This document shows positions 1-9,324 of a stretch of 64,000 nt of DNA, piece by piece; within the stretch, counting starts at the first letter, position 1, and each line of letters begins with the position of its first letter. The DNA lies in NCBI GenBank assembly GCA_947447625.1, contig CANFKS010000007.1:1-64000 (forward strand). Direction: 5' to 3'. Made by a program: the position numbers and the translations under genes. The notes beneath the pieces were generated by a model. It saw only the letters and a program-made list of their open reading frames with translations. It searched no databases and was not told the origin of the DNA. The DNA comes from Rhodospirillales bacterium (GTDB lineage Bacteria; Pseudomonadota; Alphaproteobacteria; Acetobacterales; Acetobacteraceae).

Positions 1-851
1 CCGCCGCCGTCCTGCAAGGCGACAGCCACGTCGCGGCCTTTTCCGTGGCCGACACCGCCGATGGCATCAACACCGCGATCGACCTGCTCCACGCCGCGTC
101 CAAGCTCACCGCCATCGCCTATACCGACAGCACGGCGCCGACCCTTTCGATCACCTACGCGCAATACGCGAACAACCTCACCGGCCCCACCTCCATCGCC
201 GCCCTGTTCCCCGTCGGCACCACCTTCACCATCCGGGCCGCACCCGCCAGCGCCGCCATCGGCACCACACTGCAAAACGACCCCCTGGTCGCCACGTTCT
301 CGGTCACCGACACCACTGCCAACTTCAACGCTGCCGCCGCCGCGCTGGCGCTGGACAGCAAGTGGCACGGCCTCGAACTGCAATCCCCGCCGCCGCCCGC
401 AACCGTCATCGTCAACGGCACCGCCGGCGCCGACATCGTCGACTTCACCGGCACCAGCGTTCCGCTCGCCATCGACCTCAAGCAAAACACCGCCTCCGTC
501 AGCGCCGGCCTCGCCGCGCCCACCATCACCTTCATCGGCACCCCGGACTCCATCACCCTCGGCACCGGCGGCGCCACCATCACCGCCATCCTGGACCCGA
601 ACCGCGGCATCGAAACCATCGCCAACTTCCTCTATGGTCGCGACCTCCTCACAATCGCCCTGAACGGCGTCAGCCCCCTCACCCTGCGCGCCACCGACAC
701 CACCATCGCCGGCGTCCACGCCCTCTCGATCTATACACAGACCGACCCAGGACACGGCATCATCCTCACCGGCATGGCATCCAGCCTGACCGCAGCCGAC
801 CTCCTCGCCAATCACCTCACCATCGGCGCCAACACCGCAACCGTCTTCTGA
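1..851 (+). CDS. C-terminal part of a repetitive, probably secreted/surface protein (truncated by window edge)
   Basis: Frame is open from base 3 (AAVLQGDSHVAAFSVADTADGINTAID...) to the stop at 851. Internal repeat: VLQGDSHVAAFSVADTADGINTA vs TLQNDPLVATFSVTDTTANFNAA. Thr/Ala/Gly-rich, 'NGTAGADIVDFTG' RTX-like segment. Confidence 0.6.
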   Translation, partial: AAVLQGDSHVAAFSVADTADGINTAIDLLHAASKLTAIAYTDSTAPTLSITYAQYANNLTGPTSIAALFPVGTTFTIRAAPASAAIGTTLQNDPLVATFSVTDTTANFNAAAAALALDSKWHGLELQSPPPPATVIVNGTAGADIVDFTGTSVPLAIDLKQNTASVSAGLAAPTITFIGTPDSITLGTGGATITAILDPNRGIETIANFLYGRDLLTIALNGVSPLTLRATDTTIAGVHALSIYTQTDPGHGIILTGMASSLTAADLLANHLTIGANTATVF

Positions 852-954
852 AACCTCAACGCGCGGCGCGCAGCCCCTGCCTTGTTGGCCTTCCGCCCAC
901 CTTCCCCCGGTGTCATCCCCGTGGCAGGGTGGTCAAAATATGTGAGGGTGCGTT

Positions 955-2577
955 ATGGCGAGAATGACGGGCGGCGAGGCGATTGTGGATGGGTTGTTGC
1001 GCCATGGGGTGGACACGGTGTTCGGTCTGCCGGGTGTGCAGGTCTATGGGTTGTTCGATGCGTTTGCGCGCAATTCCAACCGGATGCGGTTGATTCATAC
1101 GCGTCATGAGCAGACCACGGCCTATATGGCGGTGGGCTATGCCTGTGCAACCGGCCAGCCCTCGGCATTTTCGGTTGTGCCGGGTCCCGGCGTGATGAAC
1201 ACCACGGCAGCTTTGGTGACGGGATGGGGGTTGAATGCGCCGGTGATGTGTTTGACCGGCCAGGTGCCAAGTGCCCAGCTGGGCCGGTTGCGCGGCAGTT
1301 TGCACGAGATGCCGGACCAGTTGGCGACGTTGAAGTCGATGTTGAAGCATGCCGATCGGATCGAGCATCCGACGGAGGCGCCTTACAAGGTGGCGCTGGC
1401 GTTCCATCACATGATGTCGGGACGGCCGAGCCCGGTGGCGCTGGAAATGCCGTGGGACCAGTTCCCCGCGGTTGCGGACATCACGCCGCAAGACCCGTTG
1501 CCTCTGGCCCCCCTGCCGCAGCCGGACAGCGAGAAGATCGCCGCGTTGGCGAAGCTGATTGACACGGCGAAGGCACCGATGATCTGGGTGGGTTCGGGCG
1601 CGATCGGCGCGGCGGACGAGATTTTGGCGCTTGCGGAGAAGCTCGGTTGCCCCGTCGCGAGTTTCCGCACGGGGCGTGGGATCGTGGATGCGCGCCATCC
1701 GCTGGGTTTGACGGTGACGGCGGCGGCCAATTTGTGGGCGAGTACGGACCTGCTGATCGGCATCGGTACGCGGATGGACACCGCGACGGGCCGCTGGGGA
1801 TCGACCGGCCCCGGCGTAAAGCTGGCACGGATTGACATCGATCCGGCGGAGATGCGGCGCCTGAAAGTTGATATCGGGATTGTCGCCGATGCCGCGCAGG
1901 CAGTGGCGGCGTTGTTGCCGCGGGTTGCGCCACGCCAGGATGCCGCGCGGGCGGCAGCGATCGCGGCGGCCAAGGCGCGGGCATACAGCGATATCCGCGC
2001 CAAGGTGCAGCCGCAGATGGGCTATATCGACGCGATCCGCGACGTGCTGCCTGAGGACGGGATTTTGTGCGACGAGATGACCCAGGTTGGCTACGCGGCC
2101 TGGATCGGGATGCCGATCTACAGCCCGCGCACGCTGATCACCTCCGGTTTTTCAGGCACCTTGGGCGCCGGCGTGCCAATGGCGCTCGGCGTGAAGGTCG
2201 CGCATCCCGACAAGACGGTGATTTCGGTGACCGGCGATGGTGGCTTCCTGTTTGGAGGCGCCGAGTTGGCGACTGCGGTGCAGTTCGGCATCAACCTCAT
2301 TGTGGTTATTTTCAACAATGCGGCCTTCGGCAATGTGTATCGCGACCAGCACCGCCTGTTCGACGGGCGCGATTCCGGCAGCGCGCTGACCAACCCGGAT
2401 TTTCAGATCTTTGCCAAGGCATTCGGCGTGCCGTCGTGGCGGGTGACGGATGCTGGCGGCCTGAAATCCGCCATTGTCGAGGCGATGGCGGCCAATTCGC
2501 CCTGCTTGATCGAGGTCATCACCGATATCACCAAGGAGCCGTTGCCGTTCGAGTTCTTTGCGCCGCCGCAGGCGTAA
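955..2577 (+). CDS. Thiamine-pyrophosphate-dependent enzyme, acetolactate synthase large-subunit-like
   Basis: 540 aa; N-terminal 'GGEAIVDGLLRHGVDTVFGLPGVQVYGLFDA', TPP-binding 'GDGGFLFGGAELATAVQFGINLIVVIFNNAAFGN' motif. Confidence 0.88.
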   Translation: MARMTGGEAIVDGLLRHGVDTVFGLPGVQVYGLFDAFARNSNRMRLIHTRHEQTTAYMAVGYACATGQPSAFSVVPGPGVMNTTAALVTGWGLNAPVMCLTGQVPSAQLGRLRGSLHEMPDQLATLKSMLKHADRIEHPTEAPYKVALAFHHMMSGRPSPVALEMPWDQFPAVADITPQDPLPLAPLPQPDSEKIAALAKLIDTAKAPMIWVGSGAIGAADEILALAEKLGCPVASFRTGRGIVDARHPLGLTVTAAANLWASTDLLIGIGTRMDTATGRWGSTGPGVKLARIDIDPAEMRRLKVDIGIVADAAQAVAALLPRVAPRQDAARAAAIAAAKARAYSDIRAKVQPQMGYIDAIRDVLPEDGILCDEMTQVGYAAWIGMPIYSPRTLITSGFSGTLGAGVPMALGVKVAHPDKTVISVTGDGGFLFGGAELATAVQFGINLIVVIFNNAAFGNVYRDQHRLFDGRDSGSALTNPDFQIFAKAFGVPSWRVTDAGGLKSAIVEAMAANSPCLIEVITDITKEPLPFEFFAPPQA

Positions 2578-2678
2578 GGTCCGGCCCATGGGTCGCGCCA
2601 TGAGGGTTTTTCTCACAGCGAGCCCGTGCCCCGCCCGACGCGCCGGCGCCGCCTGATCGCGGCGCTGGCCGTCGGGTG

Positions 2679-3146
2679 CTACAAAGCCTTCGCCGCCTCC
2701 AGCACGGCGGCGGCGTGGCCCGGCACCTTCACTTGGCGCCAGATACGCACGATGTGCCCGGTCGCATCGACCAGGAACGTCGCGCGCTCCATCCCCATAT
2801 ATTTGCGCCCATACATCGATTTCTCGACCCAGGTGCCATAGGCCGCGGAAGCGGTCTGCCCAGCATCCGAGGCGAGCGGGAAGGTGAGGCTGTATTTGGC
2901 CGCAAAATTTTCGATCGGCTTCATCGGATCGGGCGAGACGCCGACCACATCGAGCCCGATCCCGCCCAGCGCCGGCAGCGCCTCCTGGAAGGCGCAGGCC
3001 TCGGTGGTGCAGCCCGGCGTGTTGGCCTTGGGGTAGAAGTAGAGCACGAAGGGCCGTCCCGCGAACCCTGTCTTGCTGACCCGCCGCCCCCCGGTGGCGG
3101 GCAGGTCGAAATCGGGCGCGGCGGCCCCTTCGGTCAATGCACTCAT
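2679..3146 (-). CDS. bcp: Peroxiredoxin (BCP/thioredoxin-dependent thiol peroxidase type)
   Basis: 155 aa; 'GRPFVLYFYPKANTPGCTTEACAFQE' catalytic motif. Start overlaps glnE stop (ATGA). Confidence 0.9.
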   Translation of the reverse strand: MSALTEGAAAPDFDLPATGGRRVSKTGFAGRPFVLYFYPKANTPGCTTEACAFQEALPALGGIGLDVVGVSPDPMKPIENFAAKYSLTFPLASDAGQTASAAYGTWVEKSMYGRKYMGMERATFLVDATGHIVRIWRQVKVPGHAAAVLEAAKAL

Positions 3147-6049
3147 TCCTCGATCACTCCCACATGGCGGATGAAGGCCGCGCGCACATCGCGGGCCGTG
3201 TTTTCCAAGATGGCGTTGACCCCGTCGAGGTCAACTGCCGCGATGCCGAGCGCGCGCACAGCCTCGAACAACGCGCTCGCCGCGGCGGTCGACAGCCCGG
3301 CCTGCGGGTTGCGCCCGTAGAGGATACGCAACAGGCCCTGCACGGTGCGCCACAACCGGTCCGCCAGCAGCAGCGCCGCCGCGTCAGCCTCGGGCAATAG
3401 GGCGGTCAGCGCCGCGCGGGTGGAGGGCCCATGGGTGCGCCCGGCGATGAGTTGCAGGGTCTGGGCGATGAACTCCACCTCGATCTGCCCGCCCGGCCGA
3501 AGCTTCACGTCCCATTGGCCCGATGGCGGCAATTCCTTGAGCAGGCGCTGGCGCATCGAGGCCGCATCCCGCCTGATTTTCTCCGCGCTGCCGGAAGAGG
3601 CGATGGCTCGCGCAATCGCCGCCTCCACCCTGAGGCGCAACGGCTTTGGCCCTGCCACCACCCGCGCCCGGGTCAGCGCCATGCGCTCCCAGGTCCACGC
3701 TTCGGAGGCATGATACTTCTCGAACCCTTCCAGCGGCACCGCCACGGGCCCCTTGTTGCCCGACGGGCGCAACCGCATATCGACCGCGAACATCGGCCCG
3801 TCCGCATCGGGCGCCGTCATGGCCGCGACATAGGCATGAACGGCGCGGATGAACCACTGACTCGCCGGCAGTGGCCGCTTGCCGCTGCTTTGCGTGACGT
3901 CCGGGGGATGATCATAGATGAACATCAAGTCGAGATCCGAGCCCGCCATCATCTCCCGCCCGCCCGCCTTGCCCAGCATCACCAGCACCATGCTGCCGCT
4001 CTTCACCCGCCCGAAACGCCGCGCGAAATCAGCCGTCACCAGCGGTAGCAGTGCCGCCAGCGCTGCATCGGCCAGCGCCGTACGCGCCAACCCCGCCGCG
4101 TCGGCATCCATCCGCCTTTCCAACGTCGCGACCGAGACCGAGAATTCTTCCTCCCGGACGGTCGCGCGGATGATCGAAATCGCGTCCTCCAGTTCCCGCG
4201 CATCGCCCAACCGGGCCTTGATCAGCCGCCCGATGTCGCCCGGCGCCTCCGGCACCAGCAGCCCCTCGATGGCGGACGGCGTGCGCGCCAGGTGATCCGC
4301 CAATGACGGTGCCGCCCCCAGGATCGTCGCCACCCGGTCCATCAGCGATGGCGTGCGCTGGAACAGGCTCAACAACTGGAACCCGGCCGGCAGCAACCCG
4401 AGAAACGCGTCGAACCGCGCCAGCGCCGCATCCGGCTGCGCCTGGCGCGCCAGCGCCGGCAGAAGATGCGGCAGCACGGCGCGCATGGTCTCCCGCGCCC
4501 GCATCGACCGCAGCGCCCGCACCCGCCCGCCATACCAGCCGCGCACCGCCGAAATTGCCGCGCTGGTGTTGGTAAACCCCATCGCCGTGAGCGCCGCCAC
4601 CGTCGCCTCAGGCGGATCGATCCCGCTGAAATCGAGTGCCGAGACCTCACCGTTCTCCAGCCCCGGCACGGCCTCGAACACCTCGGCATAGCGCGCCCGC
4701 ACCCGATCTGCGTGATGCACCAGGTTGCGCGCGAAGGACGCCGCATCCGGCTCGCCCATGAATGCCGCGAATACCGCGAGTTGTTCGGCAGTGCCGGGCA
4801 GCACATGGGTCTGGCGGTCCGCCACCATCTGCAGGCGATGCTCAACGCCGCGCAGATAGACATAGGCCGCATCGAGTTCCGCCACAGCCCGGCGCTTGAG
4901 GTGTCCAGCACGGACCAGCAGGCGCATGGCATCGCGCGTGCGCTGCACCCGCAACACCGGATCGCGCCCGCCCCAGACGAGTTGCAAGGTCTGGGCGAGG
5001 AATTCGATTTCCCGAATGCCGCCCTGGCCGAGCTTCACGTTGTGGTTCAGCATCCGCGCTACCGGATCGGAGGCGGCATTGCCCCCGGTCCCCCGATGTT
5101 CGTTGATCCGCCGCTTCATGGCGTGGATATCGGCGATGGCGGCGAAATCCAGGTGCCGGCGCCAGATGAACGGCCGAATCTCCTGCAGAAACCCCGCTCC
5201 CAGCAGCAGATCGCCTGCCACCGGCCGGGCCTTGAGCATCGCCGCGCGCTCCCAGTTCTGCCCCATGCTTTCGTAATAGGCGATCGCCGCGGGCAGCGCG
5301 ACGCAGGGCGGTGTCGCCGCCGGATCGGGCCTGAGCCGCAGATCGGTGCGAAATACGTATCCTTCCGCGTCCCGTGCTTCTATCAATGTCACAAGATCGC
5401 GAGCCATCCGGGAATAGAAGCCAGCCGGGGCATCGCCGTGATACACACCCGAATCGGGATCGTGCAGCAGGATGAGGTCGATATCGCTGGAATAGTTCAG
5501 TTCGCGGGCGCCGAGCTTGCCCATACCAAGCACGGTGAAGCCGCAATCGCGCTCCGGCGTGGCGGGATAGGGCAGGCGGAGATGGCCTGCCTGGTGTCCG
5601 GCCAGCAGCAGATGCGCGACCGATCGCTGGAGCGCGGCCTCGGCGAGGTCGCACAGTGTCTCGGTCACGCGTTCGAGCGGCCACAGCCCGCCGATATCGG
5701 CAATCGCGGTCGCGAGCGCGATCACGCGTTTGGCCTTGCGCAGGGCGGCCGAGAGTTGGGCGCGCGGCATATCGGGCGGAATGGCCGCCAGTACGGCAAG
5801 CGCCTGCGCGGTTACTCGATCCGGCCCCTCCTTCAACAGATCGCGCAAGGCGGCCGATTCGCGCAGCGCCAGTTCCGCGAGGTAGGGCGAATTGCCGCCG
5901 AGCGAACGCAGCAGCACCCGCGCCGAACCCTGTGCGAGCCGCGCCTCGGCGCGCCCGAGATCAGCGAACCGTTCGACCAGGCGGTCGGCGGCCCCCGCAT
6001 CGGCCGGTCGCGGCCAGTATGTGGGAAGGTGGAATTTGCTCTCGCTCAT
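3143..6049 (-). CDS. glnE: Bifunctional glutamine-synthetase adenylyltransferase/deadenylyltransferase
   Basis: Two nucleotidyltransferase repeats ('GMGKLGARELNYSSDIDLILLHD', 'LGKAGGREMMAGSDLDLMFIYD'). Start taken at MSESKFHLPTYW; the ORF extends to 6091. Confidence 0.93.
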   Translation of the reverse strand: MSESKFHLPTYWPRPADAGAADRLVERFADLGRAEARLAQGSARVLLRSLGGNSPYLAELALRESAALRDLLKEGPDRVTAQALAVLAAIPPDMPRAQLSAALRKAKRVIALATAIADIGGLWPLERVTETLCDLAEAALQRSVAHLLLAGHQAGHLRLPYPATPERDCGFTVLGMGKLGARELNYSSDIDLILLHDPDSGVYHGDAPAGFYSRMARDLVTLIEARDAEGYVFRTDLRLRPDPAATPPCVALPAAIAYYESMGQNWERAAMLKARPVAGDLLLGAGFLQEIRPFIWRRHLDFAAIADIHAMKRRINEHRGTGGNAASDPVARMLNHNVKLGQGGIREIEFLAQTLQLVWGGRDPVLRVQRTRDAMRLLVRAGHLKRRAVAELDAAYVYLRGVEHRLQMVADRQTHVLPGTAEQLAVFAAFMGEPDAASFARNLVHHADRVRARYAEVFEAVPGLENGEVSALDFSGIDPPEATVAALTAMGFTNTSAAISAVRGWYGGRVRALRSMRARETMRAVLPHLLPALARQAQPDAALARFDAFLGLLPAGFQLLSLFQRTPSLMDRVATILGAAPSLADHLARTPSAIEGLLVPEAPGDIGRLIKARLGDARELEDAISIIRATVREEEFSVSVATLERRMDADAAGLARTALADAALAALLPLVTADFARRFGRVKSGSMVLVMLGKAGGREMMAGSDLDLMFIYDHPPDVTQSSGKRPLPASQWFIRAVHAYVAAMTAPDADGPMFAVDMRLRPSGNKGPVAVPLEGFEKYHASEAWTWERMALTRARVVAGPKPLRLRVEAAIARAIASSGSAEKIRRDAASMRQRLLKELPPSGQWDVKLRPGGQIEVEFIAQTLQLIAGRTHGPSTRAALTALLPEADAAALLLADRLWRTVQGLLRILYGRNPQAGLSTAAASALFEAVRALGIAAVDLDGVNAILENTARDVRAAFIRHVGVIEE

Positions 6050-6063
6050 CCGGCAGGCTGGCC

Positions 6064-9000
6064 ATGAGGCAGCACGTCGGTCAAGCCGCACGCGGCGTAT
6101 TCAAACTCACGCGCCGCCTGTTGAGCCTTGCCTTCGCCCTTGCCATGGTCGGCCTCGCGGTGCTGCTCGCCATCACCTTGCGGCTGTCGAGCGGGCCGAT
6201 CGAACTGCCATGGCTGGTGCGCCAGCTTGAAGCGGCGCTCGACACCGACCCGGCCGGGCCGCTTTGGCATATCGGCACTGCGGAACTGGCCTGGGAGGGG
6301 TTTTCTGGCGGCCTTGACCGCCCGCTCGATATTCGTGTCACCGGCGTCACCCTCGCCACCGCCGACGGGCGCGTGCTCGCCCGCCTGCCCGAGGCCCGCG
6401 TCAGTCTCGCCATGCGCGAATTGCTGCTGCACCAGCGCCTGATCCCGCGCGGCCTCGAACTGCGCGGCGCCGAACTCCACGTCCGCCACACCGCGGCTGA
6501 AGGCGTCACCATCGATCTCACCCCCACCCCCCCACCGAACGCCCCCGCCCCCCCCAGCGCGCCGTCTCTGACCATGGATGGCATTATTGCCGCCCTGATC
6601 CGCCCCGTCGCCCTCGGGCAGGATGACGCGCTGAGCCAACTCCGCCGTATCGTTGTGCGCGAGGCACGGCTTGCCGTTGATGACCGGGTCGCCGCCCGGC
6701 AATGGTCGGCCCATAATCTCACGCTCGACCTCCGGCGCGCCGAAGCGGGCGGCGCCGAGGGCAGTGCGGCGTTCGACCTGCCGCTCGGCACCCAGACCTT
6801 GCATCTCGACGCCAGGATTGCCCTGAACGATACGGCCGAGGCCCTTCGCGCCGATCTCCGCCTCAGCCCGCTCAACCCCGCCCGCCTCGCCGCCGACCTT
6901 GCAACCGCCCTCGACCCAGGCCTTGCCGTCCTGCTCCAGGCCCGCATGGTCGATGCCGATGTGGCGCTGGACACCATGATCGTCCTTGACCGCGCCCTGT
7001 CCTTCCGCCGCGGCGAGGCCCGGCTTCGCCTTGGCGCCGGGCAGATCGCCGTCGCTCGCGGTGTCCTGCCCATCACCACGGCCCGCGCCACCGCCCGCTT
7101 CGACCGTGCGACAGTTTCGCTGTCCGACATCGCAGCCGTTATCCCCACCCCGTCCGGGCCGCCTGCCCATCTCGAAGCCTCCGGCAGCCTCGCCATCGCG
7201 CCCGGCGGCTATGACGCCGCGCTCGCCATCACGCTCGACCAGCTCGCCGCCACCGACCTCGGAACAATGTGGCCCGAAGGTGTGGCGGGCAAAGGAACCA
7301 AACCCTGGATCATGCAGAACATCACGGCAGGCACGGCGCAGAATCTCCACGTCGCCATGGGCCTGCATGCGCCCCCTGACCTGTCCGGCATCGCTGTGAC
7401 ACGCCTCTCCGGCGGCATGCAGGCCGACGGCATCACCCTGCACTGGCTCCCCCCGGTGCCACCGATCGAGCAGGCGCAGGCGGAACTCACCTTCGTCTCG
7501 CCCGATGTCATCGACTTCACCTTCAGCGTGGGGCGCCAGGGCAATCTGCGCCTCACCAACGGGCTGGTGCGCATTTTCGGCCTCGCTGCGCGCGATCAGG
7601 TTGCCGACATCTCGGCCGATATCGCGGGTCCGCTGGCCGACCTCATCACCGTGCTGCGCCACCCCCGCATGCGCCTGCTCGACCGCCGCCCGATCGAGAT
7701 GCGCGATCCTGCCGGCACCGCTACCGGGCATCTCGACATCACCGCCCTGCCACTCGAAAGCTGGCTCACCGTCGAGGACGTCAAGCTGAAAGCCGCAGCC
7801 AAACTCACCGGCGTGCATCTCGGCGCCATCGCCGCCGGGCGCGATCTCGACCAGGGCAGCCTCGACCTCGCCGCCTCCAACGAGGGCCTCAAAGTCACCG
7901 GCACCGCCACCCTCGCCGGCATCGCCAGCAAAGTCGCGGTCGACATGGATTTCCGCCCTGGCGCGCCCAGCCAGATCGTCCAGACCGTCACCGCGTCGGC
8001 CACCCCCGAACCCGCTCAACTCGCCGCTGCCGGGCTCGACCTCGGCGCCGTCATCCAGGGCGCCGCGCCGGTGAACCTCACCTGGCGCTCGCGCCGCGAC
8101 GGTAAGGGGGACCTCGCCGTCACCGCCGATCTTGCCCCCGCCACAGTCGCGCTCGATGCCCTGGGCTTCACCAAGCCTGCCGGCCGCCCCGCCAAGGCCG
8201 ACCTGCGCGCCAGTCTCGAACGTGACCGCATCGCTGCCATCGACCGCCTCACCATCACCGGCGACGGCATCGACGCCGAGGCCCGCATCGGCTTTGCTGC
8301 CGGCCGCCCGGCCACCGCGTCCATCGCCCGCCTGCGCCTGGGCGCGGACACCGACCTGCGCGCCGAAATCGGCTGGCCCGCCCGCGATGGTGCGGTCTGG
8401 CGCATCACCCTCAGCGGCACGACAATCGACGCCACCGCCCAACTGCGCCACACCTCCGCCAACGCGCCGCCCGGCCCCCCCTTCGTGCTGGATGCCAACC
8501 TGGACCGCGCCCTGCTCGGTGAAGGCCGCCGCATGACCCAGGTGATGCTGCATGCCGAGAATGACGGACGTATCAACCGCGCATTGCACCTCACCGGCCG
8601 CGCCGGCAGCGGCCCTTTCACCATCAGGATCGCCCCCGTGCTCGGTGGCCGCACCCTGACCGGCACCGCCGAGAACGCCGGCGCCCTGCTCCACGCGCTC
8701 GACTTCGTCGATGACATGCAGGGCGGCGCCATGGTCCTCACCGGCCGCTACGACGACAGCACCGCGGACCATCGCCTCACCGCCAACGCGACCATCACCG
8801 ACTTCCGCATGACCAAGGCTCCTGGCCTTGCCAAACTGCTCCAGGCCATGACGTTCTATGGCCTTGTCGAACTTGTGCGTGGCCCCGGCCTCGGCTTCGC
8901 CCGCCTCGAAGTCCCGTTCAGCCTCGCCGGTGATACGCTTGAACTCAATGATGCCCGTGCCTTCAACAGTTCGCTTGGCATGACGGCCAAAGGCCGCGTC

Positions 9001-9288
9001 GACATGGTGACCGGGCGTTGCGATATCGGCGGTACCATCGTACCGGCGTATTTCTTCAATTCACTGCTCGGCAACCTGCCCGTCATCGGACGCCTGTTCA
9101 GCGCTGAACGTGGCGGCGGCCTGTTCGCAGCCAACTACAGCATGACCGGGGATTGCAATGACCCCTCCGTGGGCGTCAACCCGCTGGCCGCCCTCACGCC
9201 GGGCTTCCTGCGCGGCATTTTTGGGCTGCTCGAAAGCCCGGACCAGCCTGTCCCCCCACCTCGGGTGCCCACGTCACCGGTGCATTGA
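6064..9288 (+). CDS. Large AsmA-like / DUF3971-domain protein (YhdP-like) with N-terminal membrane anchor
   Basis: Start at MRQHVGQAARGVFKLTRRLLSLAFALAMVGLAVLLAITL. C-terminal 'GRVDMVTGRCDIGGTIVPAYFFNSLLGNLPVIGRLFSAERGGGLFAANYSMTGDCNDPSVGVNPLAALTPGFLRGIF' is typical of AsmA_2/DUF3971 proteins. ORF-track start at 5656 is antisense to glnE and rejected. Confidence 0.8.
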   Translation: MRQHVGQAARGVFKLTRRLLSLAFALAMVGLAVLLAITLRLSSGPIELPWLVRQLEAALDTDPAGPLWHIGTAELAWEGFSGGLDRPLDIRVTGVTLATADGRVLARLPEARVSLAMRELLLHQRLIPRGLELRGAELHVRHTAAEGVTIDLTPTPPPNAPAPPSAPSLTMDGIIAALIRPVALGQDDALSQLRRIVVREARLAVDDRVAARQWSAHNLTLDLRRAEAGGAEGSAAFDLPLGTQTLHLDARIALNDTAEALRADLRLSPLNPARLAADLATALDPGLAVLLQARMVDADVALDTMIVLDRALSFRRGEARLRLGAGQIAVARGVLPITTARATARFDRATVSLSDIAAVIPTPSGPPAHLEASGSLAIAPGGYDAALAITLDQLAATDLGTMWPEGVAGKGTKPWIMQNITAGTAQNLHVAMGLHAPPDLSGIAVTRLSGGMQADGITLHWLPPVPPIEQAQAELTFVSPDVIDFTFSVGRQGNLRLTNGLVRIFGLAARDQVADISADIAGPLADLITVLRHPRMRLLDRRPIEMRDPAGTATGHLDITALPLESWLTVEDVKLKAAAKLTGVHLGAIAAGRDLDQGSLDLAASNEGLKVTGTATLAGIASKVAVDMDFRPGAPSQIVQTVTASATPEPAQLAAAGLDLGAVIQGAAPVNLTWRSRRDGKGDLAVTADLAPATVALDALGFTKPAGRPAKADLRASLERDRIAAIDRLTITGDGIDAEARIGFAAGRPATASIARLRLGADTDLRAEIGWPARDGAVWRITLSGTTIDATAQLRHTSANAPPGPPFVLDANLDRALLGEGRRMTQVMLHAENDGRINRALHLTGRAGSGPFTIRIAPVLGGRTLTGTAENAGALLHALDFVDDMQGGAMVLTGRYDDSTADHRLTANATITDFRMTKAPGLAKLLQAMTFYGLVELVRGPGLGFARLEVPFSLAGDTLELNDARAFNSSLGMTAKGRVDMVTGRCDIGGTIVPAYFFNSLLGNLPVIGRLFSAERGGGLFAANYSMTGDCNDPSVGVNPLAALTPGFLRGIFGLLESPDQPVPPPRVPTSPVH

Positions 9289-9324
9289 ACCGTGCAAGCG
9301 CGCCACGTCGCATTGTTGCGCAGC

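Noticed and set aside
4466-6067. 533-aa plus-strand ORF
   Set aside because: Antisense to glnE; no domain signature.
6046-8772. 908-aa minus-strand ORF
   Set aside because: Gly/Ala/Asp-rich antisense translation of the AsmA-like gene, no family motif.
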